Assembly (NCBI GenBank): GCA_019426215.1
Contig: CM033403.1
Coordinates: 34,482,754 to 34,546,753, forward strand
DNA length: 64,000 nt
Direction: 5' to 3'
Source of the DNA: Buddleja alternifolia
Taxonomy: Eukaryota; Streptophyta; Magnoliopsida; Lamiales; Scrophulariaceae
In this document: positions 35,156 to 46,282 of the stretch, in pieces
Layout of the letters: every line of letters begins with the position of its first letter
How positions within the stretch are numbered: position 1 is the first letter of the stretch
Notes under the pieces: generated by a model
The model's input: the letters and a program-made list of their open reading frames with translations, nothing else
The model's database searches: none
Told to the model about the DNA's origin: nothing
Position numbers and translations under genes: made by a program

Positions 35156-38100
35156 TTAAACCCAACTCTCAATTCTAAGATGCAAACAAATACAATATTC
35201 AGCAAATAGATTGACATGGTCCTCAATAAGTCTCTGGAGCATCAGTGGTCGATGTAGAGCATTCATTCTCTGTATTTTCAATAGGATAGGATGTGCATTA
35301 GTATTTTCTGAAATGCAATAAATACTTAAGAATTTTAAATACAATATATTTGCATGAATGTGCATTGTACCTTTACTTAGAACTTCAGGATACACCACAT
35401 TTTTTGTCCAAGTTTCTTCAATGCCTCGAATTGCTTGTGGCTTAATTAAAACTTTTGTGTTGGACATTGAAGTTCCTCTAGACAATGCAACATAGAGTTG
35501 CCCATGTGAGAACACGGGTTGCGGCAAATACACACCAACTATTGGTATTGTTTGTCCTTGTGCTTTATTAATGGTCATCGCAAAGCAGAGGCGGATCGGG
35601 AATTGCTTTCTTCTAAATTGAAATGGATATCCTTCATTCTCGGCTGGAGATAGAGGTATCCTTGGGATGAAAACGTGCTTTCCTGAATTATGGCCAACTG
35701 TGATTTCTGCATGGATTACATTTTCATCAAAGTTCCTGCAAACCATCCTAGTACCATTACATAAACCATCTGATGGGTCCAAGTTCCTCAATAACATAAT
35801 TGGACAATTTTTTTTCAAAACCAAACGATGAGGAGGCATTCCATTTGGTGTTAATGAGTTCAAAAATTCTGTTTGATAATAGTTTTGTGTGTCATCAACT
35901 GCTTCATCAAAGCTTGTAAATGTTCTAGGCATTCCAGGAAATGATTGGATGATTTTCTCATTTAACTTGTCAACGTTCTCATTCTTTGAAGCAAGTATGG
36001 CGCGTTTTGTCAAATAGGTTGAACAATGCGCATATTCCTGTAGGCTTGGGAAAACAATGTCAATAAGCTTTTGTTCAGATGCATCTTCATCATTTTCATC
36101 GTAGTTGATGACCATATCCTCTGGAATTTTGATATTTCTTTCTTTGTCCGTTGGTTCAGTTCCCCTTCCTACTCTTAGCAAAAAATCACCAAACGAAGGG
36201 TCTGCTTTTGCCCTCATATTTTCAGAGAGTTTCAAACGATGCATTTGTTTAAACCAAATTGATCTTACCAAGCTTGCATCTATAGTTTCTTGAACAGTGG
36301 CTCTTGACACTACTGGTAGTACTTGCATGAAATCACCTCCAAAAACAATTACTTTCCCACCAAATGGTTCTTTGATGCCTGTGATATCTTGTAAACTTCT
36401 CTCGACAGCCTCAATAGCTAAACGTTTTGCCATTGGTGCCTCATCCCATATAATTAAATTTGCTCGGCGCCATAGCTCTGCAAGTCCACTTTGCTTTGAT
36501 AACGTGCAATAACTTTTTTCATGTAGAACGATTGGTATTTTGAACCTTGAGTGTGCTGTACGACCACCAGGTAATATAGATGCTGCAACTCCGGATGTCG
36601 CTGTTGCGAGTGCAATCATTTGCTTTGATCTTACATATGCCAGCAAAGCGCGATACAAATATGTTTTCCCTGTTCCTCCTGGCCCATCAACAAAGAAAAT
36701 TCCACTTTTTTTTGAGTTCACACAATCCATAATTGTTGAGAAGGCCTTTTGTTGGGCTGCATTTAAGTTAAATTGTGCCGTGTAATCCTCATGTGCAATC
36801 TGAATAGACAATTCATCACTAATTTCTCTAGAAAACGATTCACGAGATTCATTTGTGTCAATAATGAGTTGTGGAAGATCATACAGTTCTATGCTCTTGC
36901 CCATACTTTCTAACATCAAATTGATACTTTGTAATGTTTTTGATACTTGTTCTTCTACAGTAGTACTGTTGTATCTTTTGAAGTCTTCGGACATTGCTTC
37001 AAAATATGTTTCCCATAGCTTTCTTACTTCTGTAGGTTCACAATATACCAAAATAGTTGCAAAGAGTCTTCGTAAAGCATGTGGCATTTGGAAAGTAACA
37101 GCTTCATTTAAGCACTCGAAAATGCTATTATCTGATTCCAATAAACCTCTCATTTGAGCACCTTCTTTGAAAGTGTTGTATACTTTTCCATTTACTGTTA
37201 AAAGATCATCAAATGAAGTTGGTCCCCTCACATGGTTTAACAATAATCTCAAGTAATATCTTTCTCCTTCCACGGGATTGGCTCCATTTACACGACCAAT
37301 AACTTTTCCCTTTTTTCTTTCTCGCCAACACTTCTTTTGTTTATCCCATACATAATGCTCTGGAAACTCACTATATAGGTAACCTCTTGCTTTAACATCT
37401 GTTGCACACGTTTGAAAAAACTCGGTTAGCATCGTCTTCTACACATGATCCCATTGCATAACATTTTGCAAATTCTGGTTCTTCCAAAACGTGACAGATT
37501 GTTTATTCGGCAAATGTAGTGGTAAATTGATCACTGCAGGAGATATTTCATTCAAATCGAATTCATAAATTCTCCACATTGCTTCTTGTGCTGACACCCA
37601 TCGTGCATCTTGAAATTGTCGGATTTCATCGACAACATTTTCCGCTTCACCGTGAGAAATATAGACTGCAACTTTGTCATGTCCCTTGTATATATACTTG
37701 TATAGGTACTTCACAGCTGTTAATCCAGAGCATACTTCAACATTAATATGACAATCGTACCTTGACAAAAGGTAAACATTATAAGGGACAACCCATTGAT
37801 TGTTAAGCTTTGAACGTCTCACATCAACTGTACGACCATCATTTCTCCTTCTATAAATTGGATATCCATCTTTTCCTTGTGTACTTCTCTCACAAAATGC
37901 ACGGGGATAGTGACTTTTGCATTGACCATCAATCATACAAGAATTGTTTTTATTCATGTTTCCACAAGGACCATGCATCATATGTTTCACCACCAAATCA
38001 TATAGTCGAGGATGTTTTTCTCTGTCAGGGAGTTCAGCAGAAACATAGTAGTTAAATTGATCAGGAGTGTTGATTTTGTATGAAGACTTCAATATGATCA

Positions 38101-40763
38101 ACATGTGAACATGTGGCAATCCTCGCTTTTGGAACTCAATTACGTACACATAGGCAGCCACTTTTCCAAAGATCTCTTTATTAATGACTTGATCTTTCAA
38201 GTCTTGTAATTTTGCTTGAAATACCCTTGATGTTAAATCTGGTCGATCCTGAGCTTGTTGACCATTTTTGAGATTGTCTTTTATTTCCTTCCACTCGGGG
38301 TTACAAGTCATTGTGATGAAAAGATCTGGCTTCCCAAACTTTCTAACCAGTGCCATTGCATCAAGATATCTACGGCGCATGTCCCTCGGTCCTCCAATAA
38401 AAGATGCTGGAAGAACAATTCTTTGCCCAACTTCGCTACCTCTAGTTTCACCATTAACAACACTGTCTACTATACCTTGGTAAAACTCAGCTCTCATCTC
38501 TGCCTGATTCCTTCGAAAATAGTCCAATCTTGTTGTTTCAAGTTTGATATACATATCCACAACATATTGTTGAAGCAACCTCCTAGCAAGTAAAAGAATT
38601 GTCTGATCTCTAATTTGCAACTTGTAGCAATAATATTCTCGACATGAGACCATCTTGTTACTTTCTCTACTGACACCTAAAAATTATAGATTATTCAATA
38701 TTGGAACTGTTAGAATTTATGCAAAAAAACAAAAAGCATCATTGGTCAAACTAATATATATATTGTTTTTGGAATAGATTATACCCTCTATGTTTGCATG
38801 TATTGTCTTTAAGATGGTTTTTCATAACATATAATGCTTATTTTTCAGTAGTCATACACATATGAAAACTTATTTGCAAATTTTAAAATAAATTATGAAA
38901 GGACATTGTTCATTTATAAGATTCTATTTTTTCCATGCACTTGGCTATGTAATATAACATGAATTCGTATGATATTTGTATAATCCATTGATACGAAAGA
39001 AAAGTTAAAAATACCTTGTTGTTCCCGATTAATGATATTCTGAACTGAAGAGAAACTTGCTTGGGCCGAAGAACTCTATTGCATTGGTTCATTATTAGCA
39101 CTGGTATTGTACTTCCGAATATTTTGGTGCCAGCCGTTCTCTCCATTTGGAAAAAGAAGGGGATACTGTAACGGATCGTAACAACCAAAGTAATGCTTGA
39201 TTCTGTGGCGTCGACCATCGTGTGCATGTATAATAATATCTCTCTCATATGGTATGTTAGGATTATTTCCTTCTACCCATATGGCAGCAACTTCATCAGC
39301 CGTTGGTGAGTTATACCGACGTTGGTCTAATCCGGCATTTTTACAGATATGCAATTTTATTTCATCAATGGATGAAACATCATTTATCCTCCTCAATAAC
39401 ACTGCATATGGATTTTTTTCCATGATTTTCATCAACTTCTTCATTGTATCTTCGTTAAGGTCTGCACCATCCAATATATTCATTCTATTTTGTAGTTCAT
39501 TGTTGACATCCCAGAAATATAATTGAAAGTGAGACGGACCATCGTCATTGGGCACCAATCCAGGGAGACCATGGTAAACTTGGCCTACTACTTTGAAGGT
39601 ATAAATCCCTTGAGTTGAAGATGCGAGGTTCTTATCTATTTTTGCGCCTAATGAAGTAAAAGAAAATACGCTATTGTAAACTCGAATATTCTTTCGAAAT
39701 TGTGTAGCCTCTGATGACTCCAAATCTGTAAAAAGATGGAGTAGTTCTGGTGGAACTTCAGTAGTAGCAAGTTTTATCTTTCCATTGTCACAACAAAAGC
39801 ACGGTGGTTCATATTGGAATTTCTTAGCATCACAATGTTGACAAAAATGCATTGGTTCAAGCTCATGTAACTCAGAATATACAGGCTGATATAATAGTTC
39901 ACCTAATTTCATTAAAAAAAAAATAGATGAATTAGAGAGTGGTTAGACAATATAACTATCACAAACTAAATTTATCGTGAATACAAAGTAGACACCTTCA
40001 TGCTCAGATGTTTGCAGTAAAGCTTTAAGCAGCCAAACAACTTTTTCTTGTTGTCTTGGTCTCCGTTTACATGAATTAGGCTGAATGTCCAAAGCTTTTT
40101 TTTTATTTCTAGCTTCAACAACTTTATCAATATATTCTTGTCGCTCATCATGTGAAAGGTTTGCATACTTTTTCCTTTTTAGCTCTAACTTTTTTGTCCT
40201 TATATCATCTTCAAAATAAATAATTACTTTAGAAAAATTATAAACATAATGAATAAAATGGTTACATGTATTAGAGGTGTTCACAAACCTGCATCATATA
40301 TTTCATGCTCATTTTTCTTTGAAGATGATTCAGAGCTGCCACCAAATAATATCCTATAGAATCGAATGAACAATTAAAATATGTAGGAGCGTCATCAATT
40401 AAGAAAGTCTTTGGCCAAAAGTCTTAAGAATCAGATATGTGTTTTTTACATCTTTATTAATTTTAGTTTTCTCAATAGTTTTTGGCGGTCTTATATTAAG
40501 TTAATGATCTTTGTTTTTTATTAAATAAAATCGTTTCACAGTTATTTAAGTATGAGATTTAAAAAAATCCGAACTCAACAATTGAAAATTAGATTTAAAA
40601 AAATCCGAACTCAACAATTGAAAATTAGATATAAGCGAAAGCATGGTGTGTTTTAAATTTGTAAATGAAAGTAGCAGCCTTTTTTCTAATTCATGAAACT
40701 ACCAACAATATTAAAAAAATGAAATTACCTTTTTGTAGATGAAGTGGTTGGTTTTCTACCCAT
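35156..40763 (-). CDS. Helitron Rep-helicase (RepHel), 5 exons, two in-frame TAG codons
   Basis: Minus-strand exons 40729-40763, 40289-40353, 39996-40208, 39015-39902 and 35156-38676 join in one frame of 1,574 codons starting MGRKPTTSS. Order: a basic region, a CQHC...CFCC zinc finger, then the Rep domain with the HUH motif in GLPHVHMLII and the catalytic tyrosine region KYLYKYIYKG. It ends in a Pif1-type helicase with Walker A GPGGTGKT, Walker B IIWDEAP, FGGDFMQVLP and a C-terminal TINKAQGQT...YVALSRG. Rep nicks and joins the element ends and the helicase unwinds DNA. Two TAG codons interrupt the frame, at 39076-39078 and 37439-37441 (between Rep and helicase); everything else is open. It is probably inactive as a full protein unless the stops are read through. 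Confidence 0.9.
40555..40626. repeat. Two-copy 36-bp tandem repeat
   Basis: The unit contains AAAAAAATCCGAACTCAACA followed by ATTGAAAATTAGAT and occurs twice back to back, essentially identical. It lies in intron 1 of the Rep-helicase gene and looks like a recent slippage or unequal exchange. Confidence 0.8.
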
Positions 40764-43175
40764 ATTAATGATCAATTGGTATCTGTAGGACCACGTGCGT
40801 CAATGAATATGGGACAATGGCAATTATGCATCAGGTAAGTATGTATGATTAATACTAATCCGATTGTCTCACTTCAGCAATGGTGAGGCAATACATTTGA
40901 AGTATTTTTGAACTTAAAAAAAGTGCCTTGTTCTTCATGAGGGTCACTCACCCCAAAGCAAGCAGAAATGGCAACAAATAAAAACTGAAACCATTTTATT
41001 TATGCATATAATTGGGTTGTATGTAGAATGTTCATCTCAGAAATACTAAGCATTTCTATGGGCAACAAGATTTTTTCATGTCAAGAGGATTGATAATATT
41101 GACAGTAATAGGTATTTTCATATCAAGAGCATTGCTAATATTGATTATCTATTTCTCTTCTACCATTCTCAGCATCTAAAGACATGATTGTTACACGTTG
41201 AAGCATAGAAAGATGGATATGTTTCTTATAACAGGAAAATTTTGCTCTTTGAATTATTATGGAAGAAGACAGTGTATATAAATAAAAATTTACTCACCTG
41301 AACTATAGCATGAGAATCGAAGGCAATAATATTGACAAACCGTTCAGGTGCTAGAGTTTGAAAGAGTCACCTGCATCTATTTCCTTGAAGTAAAAATAAA
41401 AATGGAATTGATTAGCATGACTAATTGGTGATATGCAGGACTCATTTAGTTCAAATTTAAATTTTCGATTGTCAATTTCACCATTAGTCATAAGCTATAC
41501 TAAATGCAGATATGAATATTGTAACGGTAGGCACTAATTTTCTTAGTAACGGCTATTTGGTTGTAGTTTTGTTCTTTAAGCGAGGAGGTAATTGTATTGA
41601 TGTAATCGTTTGTTTGGCAATCTCCTCGATTTTTCGGCGAGTAAATTTTTCAAAATGGAGTGTATGAAATGGTCATATAGTTGTAATGGTTTAAAGCTCG
41701 GATGTGATTTCATTGAAAGGGAAAGAAAGAGGATACGTTTGAAACAGACACATTTTCATAAGAATCGTTGATATTTTCAGTGTAGTCTGTTACAAAACTA
41801 TGATGAAATCAGTTTATACGCAGCAGCATCTCATGATGTGAAATATTATCATTAATGTCAATAGAAAATAAGTTCAGATGCAGAGTTTACACCAAATATA
41901 TATAAATTCAATTGATAATTTTCTTTTTAGTTGAGAACAACTTCTGTAATTCTTTGAAAAGCTTGTTTTTCTTGCATCCGAAGCTTTTTAAATGAAACAA
42001 AGTTTGAACCTTTCCTCGAGTAGTCCACTACGCAATCTACGCTATCACAAATGTTGTTCCTTCTCATGTGACTTAGATTTTTTTTTTTCACTTTCTATGT
42101 TTTTAATAATAAAGAACAACAGTCCTTTTATAAGAAGTGATAACCTGCATGTAGCTGCACAAGCAAATTATTTTTTCAAAAAAGTCCACAAAAGAAGACT
42201 ACTAAAATATTTTACTATAACACGTTTTTTTCATTACAAACTCCTTGAGAGGATATTAACATTTTAATTAATTGAGAAGTGTGAAAATTCTAATTTCTAT
42301 CAATTATCATATTCATTTGTTGGATAGAAAGTGACGTTTTGTAGGCAAAATTCATTGGATTTAAGCAACAGAATAATAAGCATTTTATTCATAGAATTTG
42401 ATCAAAAATAATAAAGGATTGTAATAATTATTCATACTTGAGGGGGAGGGGGGGGGGGTTAATTTGTCAATATATATTTTAAATAAATAAACTCATATAC
42501 AAATGAATAAGAATTATGCCATAAAGAAAGACGTGTCTCATTTATCACGTACACACCCTTATTGATAACCTCTAAAAGAAATTTTCCATTTGGAAGCTCC
42601 TCGCGAACGTAGACATGGTTAAATTGGGAACATTATATATAGAATGAATTTGCACCCTTCTCACCAGCGTACCTTATTAATCTGTGCAACTTTTCACATT
42701 AAAATGACAAAAATACTCCCTTTCCATCTTCCCAAATCTATTCCAAGATTTTCACTATAAATGTTATATTATTCTCTGTAATTCTCATGCAATATAGTCT
42801 GTAAAACAATTTTTTCTGATTTCGATTTCATGAGAGGTTTATGGATCTACTAATTCCACAAAGAAGTGTCTCCTTTATCGTGTAGACGTCCTTCTTGATT
42901 GGGTGATGTCGTTTAGACCATAGGAGTGCACCTCTAAAAGAAATTTTGCAATTGCAACCGCCCCGCGAACGACGCCATATTTATGTATGTATGAAACTAA
43001 ACAAAACGCAAGTTTGAAAAAATCATTTGACAATTGGTATATAGACTAAATTGGCAGTGCTTTTGAAAGTGAATGATTGATAGGAATATGGCTCTTAGAC
43101 TAAATCATTTGACAATTGGAGTATAGACTAAATCGGTAAGGCTTTTGAAAGTGAGTGCTTGCTACTAATGTCCAT

Positions 43176-43221
<46 letters not shown>

Positions 43222-44221
43222 GGAATATGGCTCTTAGAATTCATAGGAATATGGATCTTAGAATTCTAGTATATAGTAATGGTAATTAATTTAGTGTAAG
43301 GTGATCATTTAATTTTTTAGGGTAGTGGTGGGATTAGGGGTGGGATAAATATGGACTATGACCATTTAGTTTTTTAGGTTATAGGTCCATTATGTCGCCA
43401 AGTGGAGAGGAATCACATTTATGACCAGTAGACAAGGTCAAGTGCTACACACATCTTGTAAATCCAATACATGGGTGGTTGAATTAGACGGAGGGACCAC
43501 ACTTGATGAAAAATGTGGTAGTTTGGGGACTCCATTTGATGAACATTATAATTGGGAGACCAAAATCAAATTCGAAATATAAATGGGGATCAAAAATGAA
43601 TTTTTTCCTATAATATATATAAGAAGTTTAAACAGTGTCCTGATAATTTTCTCCCTTCCAAATGAACTTGTCCCTAAACTTTTTAGAGGATGTAGTCCCT
43701 CAAACCTAAAAATATTGTCTCTGCCACTTATTGATAAATACAAATATGAAATATGGCTTTAAGAAACTTAAATTTAAGCACGTGTTATTTTTATGCAATG
43801 ATAAAATTATATGTGAGTTAATATCATTGTAATTATCGAATAATTTTACTCAGTAATGATGTCTATACATTATTCAAATTAGAAAGTTCACAATTTGTTG
43901 AATTATTACGTCTTCTTGTTAAATTTAATTTTATAAAATGTGAAACAATAAAACACTTAAACTCAAACCTCCGAAAATAATTAAATTGGTACACTTAAAA
44001 CACAATATCAATTATTAAATTTTATATTAGAAGCTTAAATAAAGAAAATTATAATCTGTCATTGTATTAGGAAAAAAAATTCATTTTTTTTATAAACTCA
44101 CAATTTAAACAGGATACATTTATTTCCTCAATTGCGACCATTAACAATCTTGATCGCTATGTCAGAAAACAAAGATACAAATACCAAAGGCCCGAAATAT
44201 TAACATTCAAAATAAAGGAAA
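40764..44221. other. Non-coding 5' part of the Helitron
   Basis: No convincing gene in about 3.5 kb. It contains a G-run near 42444-42459 and a (TA)n microsatellite at 43178-43217. Beside the microsatellite are phrases such as GGAATATGGCTCTTAGAATT that recur at about 45170-45230, indicating an internal repeat. Frames at 41992-42267 and 43546-43743 show no domain. Confidence 0.55.
43178..43217. repeat. (TA)n microsatellite
   Basis: About 20 uninterrupted TA dinucleotides inside the Helitron. Likely variable in length between individuals. Confidence 0.95.
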
Positions 44222-44744
44222 GAAAATGAAAAGGGATCACCTTAAATGGATATTTGTGTGCATCTGCATCTTTCCCAACCACATCATTTTCGATTATTGT
44301 AGCGGCATCGTATTATATATCTGGTGTATTCGTGGGGTCGTCTGTATCTAAATTGCAATTGGAATTCCATAGCAAAATTGCAATTGGGATTCCATAGTAA
44401 AATTGCAAGTGGGATTCCATAGCAAACTTATTTCTAAAGAAAGAAAATACTAAAATTACACTAAAAGGAAAACCAAAATGAGCTCAACATGGGAAAGATG
44501 CAGATGCACACAAATATCCATTTAAGGTGATCCCTTTTCATTTTCGATTATTGTAGCGGCATCGTATTATATATCTGGTGTATTCGTGGGGTCGTCTGTA
44601 TCTAAATTGCAATTGGAATTCCATAGCAAAATTGCAATTGGGATTCCATAGTAAAATTGCAAGTGGGATTCCATAGCAAACTTATTTCTAAAGAAAGAAA
44701 ATACTAAAATTACACTAAAAGGAAAACCAAAATGAGCTCAACAT
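44222..44744. repeat. Compound inverted and direct duplication
   Basis: A 55-bp segment (44222-44276) reappears as an exact reverse complement at 44491-44545. A 206-bp segment (44285-44490) is repeated directly at 44539-44744. The order is A, B, A-inverted, B. Copies appear identical, so the event is recent. Within B, a unit of about 27 bp (AATTGCAATTGGRATTCCAT type) is repeated three times. Confidence 0.9.
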
Positions 44745-45329
44745 ATAACCTAACACATTAGACTTCTCGAAAAACATAAGAAAACAAAATGAGTGACATC
44801 CAAAGAATCCCGGGGAAAATAAAGGTAACTAAGCTTTCAAACCTCACAATACAATTCCATAACTGTTGTATTCGAAACTAACTTAGCTTGAGGTTTCATT
44901 TCAGTCCTTAGAAGCAAGATTTTCTTTTGCATTTTGTATCTTCAAAAACTTGTTCACCATCTTCTATTCTTCAACCAAGAAAGCTCTAATGATATCCTTT
45001 CACTCACACAACCACCAAATAACACTCCGGCAACCATAGGGAATATTGTCAGAATCTAAACCTCTTCATATAAATTATGAGAAAGAGTTAATGTCTTTAA
45101 TAATGAGTAGTTAATAATTTTAGGTTATAGTGGTGAGAATAGTAGTGGGATATATAGTATAGATAGATAGCAATATGGATCTTAGGATTCATAGGAACAT
45201 GGCTCTTAGAATTCTAGTAATGGTAATCTATATAGTAATGGTAATCTATACTATATTTACTATATTAAAAGTTGAGGATGAGGATAAAAGTGTAAAATCA
45301 CAATTGGAACAAACACTAACATATCCACA

Positions 45330-45347
45330 CTTTTAGTATAGTATAGA
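45330..45347 (-). other. Helitron 5' terminus
   Basis: On the minus strand the element starts TCTATACTATACTAAAAG directly after a host A (plus-strand T at 45348). The short TCTATACTATA(C)TAAAAG start is common among plant Helitrons. Confidence 0.88.
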
Positions 45348-45498
45348 TTATACCCTCTATGTATTTAAAAATTCTTATAATTTTACCATGTAAACCTGAC
45401 AAATATATCCCTTGAGGGCGTGTGCTGGTAATTTTATATAAGTTAGGGAATTTTCGATTATTACGCAATAAATGAGGGGTTTGTGGGTAATTTTTCCT
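45348..45498. mobile_element. Right half of the MITE split by the Helitron
   Basis: Begins TTATACCCTCTATGTATTTA, the continuation expected from related MITEs (compare the phrase near 18240: TTACACCTCTCCGTGTATTT). Ends GTGGGTAATTTTTCCT at 45498, followed by the TTTTCTT target duplication. With 29786-29891 it restores a MITE of about 257 bp. Confidence 0.85.
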
Positions 45499-45505
45499 TT
45501 TTCTT

Positions 45506-46003
45506 AACATGGCTTGTGTTTGGTTGTGAAAATGTGAGATTTTTCTTTTTCTAGAAAAGGACATCATATCAATTATAATCATTACACATTTTTCTCTATA
45601 ACCTCGCATCCAAACACAAACATTGCTTAAATCTTCTATATTTCTAAGGCATATTTTCTGATTTTTTATCTACGAAATGAAACGAGACAAATCATCTGCC
45701 ACATAGCTCCACTATGTTTAAATTAGATATCATGACCTTGAAAATAGATTGGAACTAATTTGTTCATGCTATATGAGTAACTCCAAAAGGTCACACCATG
45801 ATGTATCTATATGATGATTGATGCGTCCGCTAGGAAAAAAAGAAAAGAAAAGAAAACTAATAACTAAACTAATTGGTAGACTTACTATGAACGTAGTGAA
45901 ATTCCAACCACAGAATGATTGCAAGTTGACAAGAAATTCCACCAAACCCACTTAAATGTCCATAACATTCCAAATTCGCGTAACAGTTTCCGTCATACAT
46001 ACG
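45506..46003. other. Distal upstream sequence shared with the B/C/E genes
   Basis: No gene. The part at 45510-45640 (GTTTGGTTGTGAAAATGTGA, then CATTACACATTTTTCTCTA) resembles sequence upstream of genes B, C and E. It probably belonged to the gene F upstream region before the Helitron separated them. From 45650 to 46003 nothing is recognised. Confidence 0.45.
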
Positions 46004-46013
46004 TGTAACAAAT

Positions 46014-46205
46014 ACAAACACGGGTTGGTTGAAGTGGTACATACCTCAATTCCGTTAATCAGAGGTTTTGGGTTCGAATTCTGGAAATAGAAACAATTCT
46101 CATTAGAAGAGCTAGTCCCAAACTTTTTGTGGAGGTTTCCTGCTCGAGCACCATTAGGCTGACCATAAAGTCCGGACATATGTGATAAACCAAAAATAAA
46201 AAACA
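46014..46205 (+). mobile_element. tRNA-derived SINE upstream of gene G
   Basis: A 192-bp element with a polymerase III A-box-like TGGTTGAAGTGG at 46026-46037 and a B box GGTTCGAATTC at 46071-46081, an A-rich 3' end (CCAAAAATAAAAAAC), and a direct repeat TGTAACAAAT on both sides (46004-46013 and 46206-46215). The features fit a plant tRNA-derived SINE. Its right end is 77 bp upstream of the gene G start codon. It is not a functional tRNA: no cloverleaf pairing is evident beyond the promoter boxes. Confidence 0.78.
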
Positions 46206-46282
46206 TGTAACAAATGTACAGTTTTAGATTGTTTTAACAAGCGATTCCAATTGAATCAGTTTGTTTCATTTCTTGAAGTATA

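Larger units (their letters stand above)
29892..45347 (-). mobile_element. Helitron, 15,456 bp, near-autonomous, minus-strand orientation
   Basis: Read on the minus strand it starts TCTATACTATACTAAAAG (45347 leftward) and ends with a hairpin (CACGTGC-AAC-GCACGTG) followed by TTTATACTAG, ending at 29892. These are the canonical 5'-TC and 3' hairpin-plus-CTAG termini, and it is inserted between A and T as expected. The sequences outside (TTCTTACAA on the left, TTATACCCTCTATG on the right) join into one MITE, confirming both ends independently. It contains a Rep-helicase gene (35156-40763) and an RPA70-like gene (30159-33278), both on the minus strand. It also holds about 4.6 kb of non-coding sequence toward its 5' end. 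Helitrons move by rolling-circle replication. Two in-frame stop codons in Rep-helicase suggest it is no longer autonomous. Confidence 0.93.

Noticed and set aside
36105..37157. Four plus-strand open frames of 62-100 codons
   Set aside because: They lie opposite the helicase exon and have no domain; they are shadows of the minus-strand coding sequence. The same holds for 37810-38593 and 39197-39526.
29892..45347. Capture of dioxygenase exons by the Helitron
   Set aside because: Helitrons often capture host gene fragments, so I looked for 2-ODD motifs (HxD, NHGIP, LISNDKF) inside it and saw none.
46014..46090. Possible tRNA gene
   Set aside because: A- and B-box-like motifs are present, but there is no acceptor stem or cloverleaf, and target duplications with an A-rich tail point to a SINE.
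45769..46206. Two minus-strand frames of 60 and 84 codons upstream of gene G
   Set aside because: The second is the complement of the SINE and the first has no domain; neither has family support.
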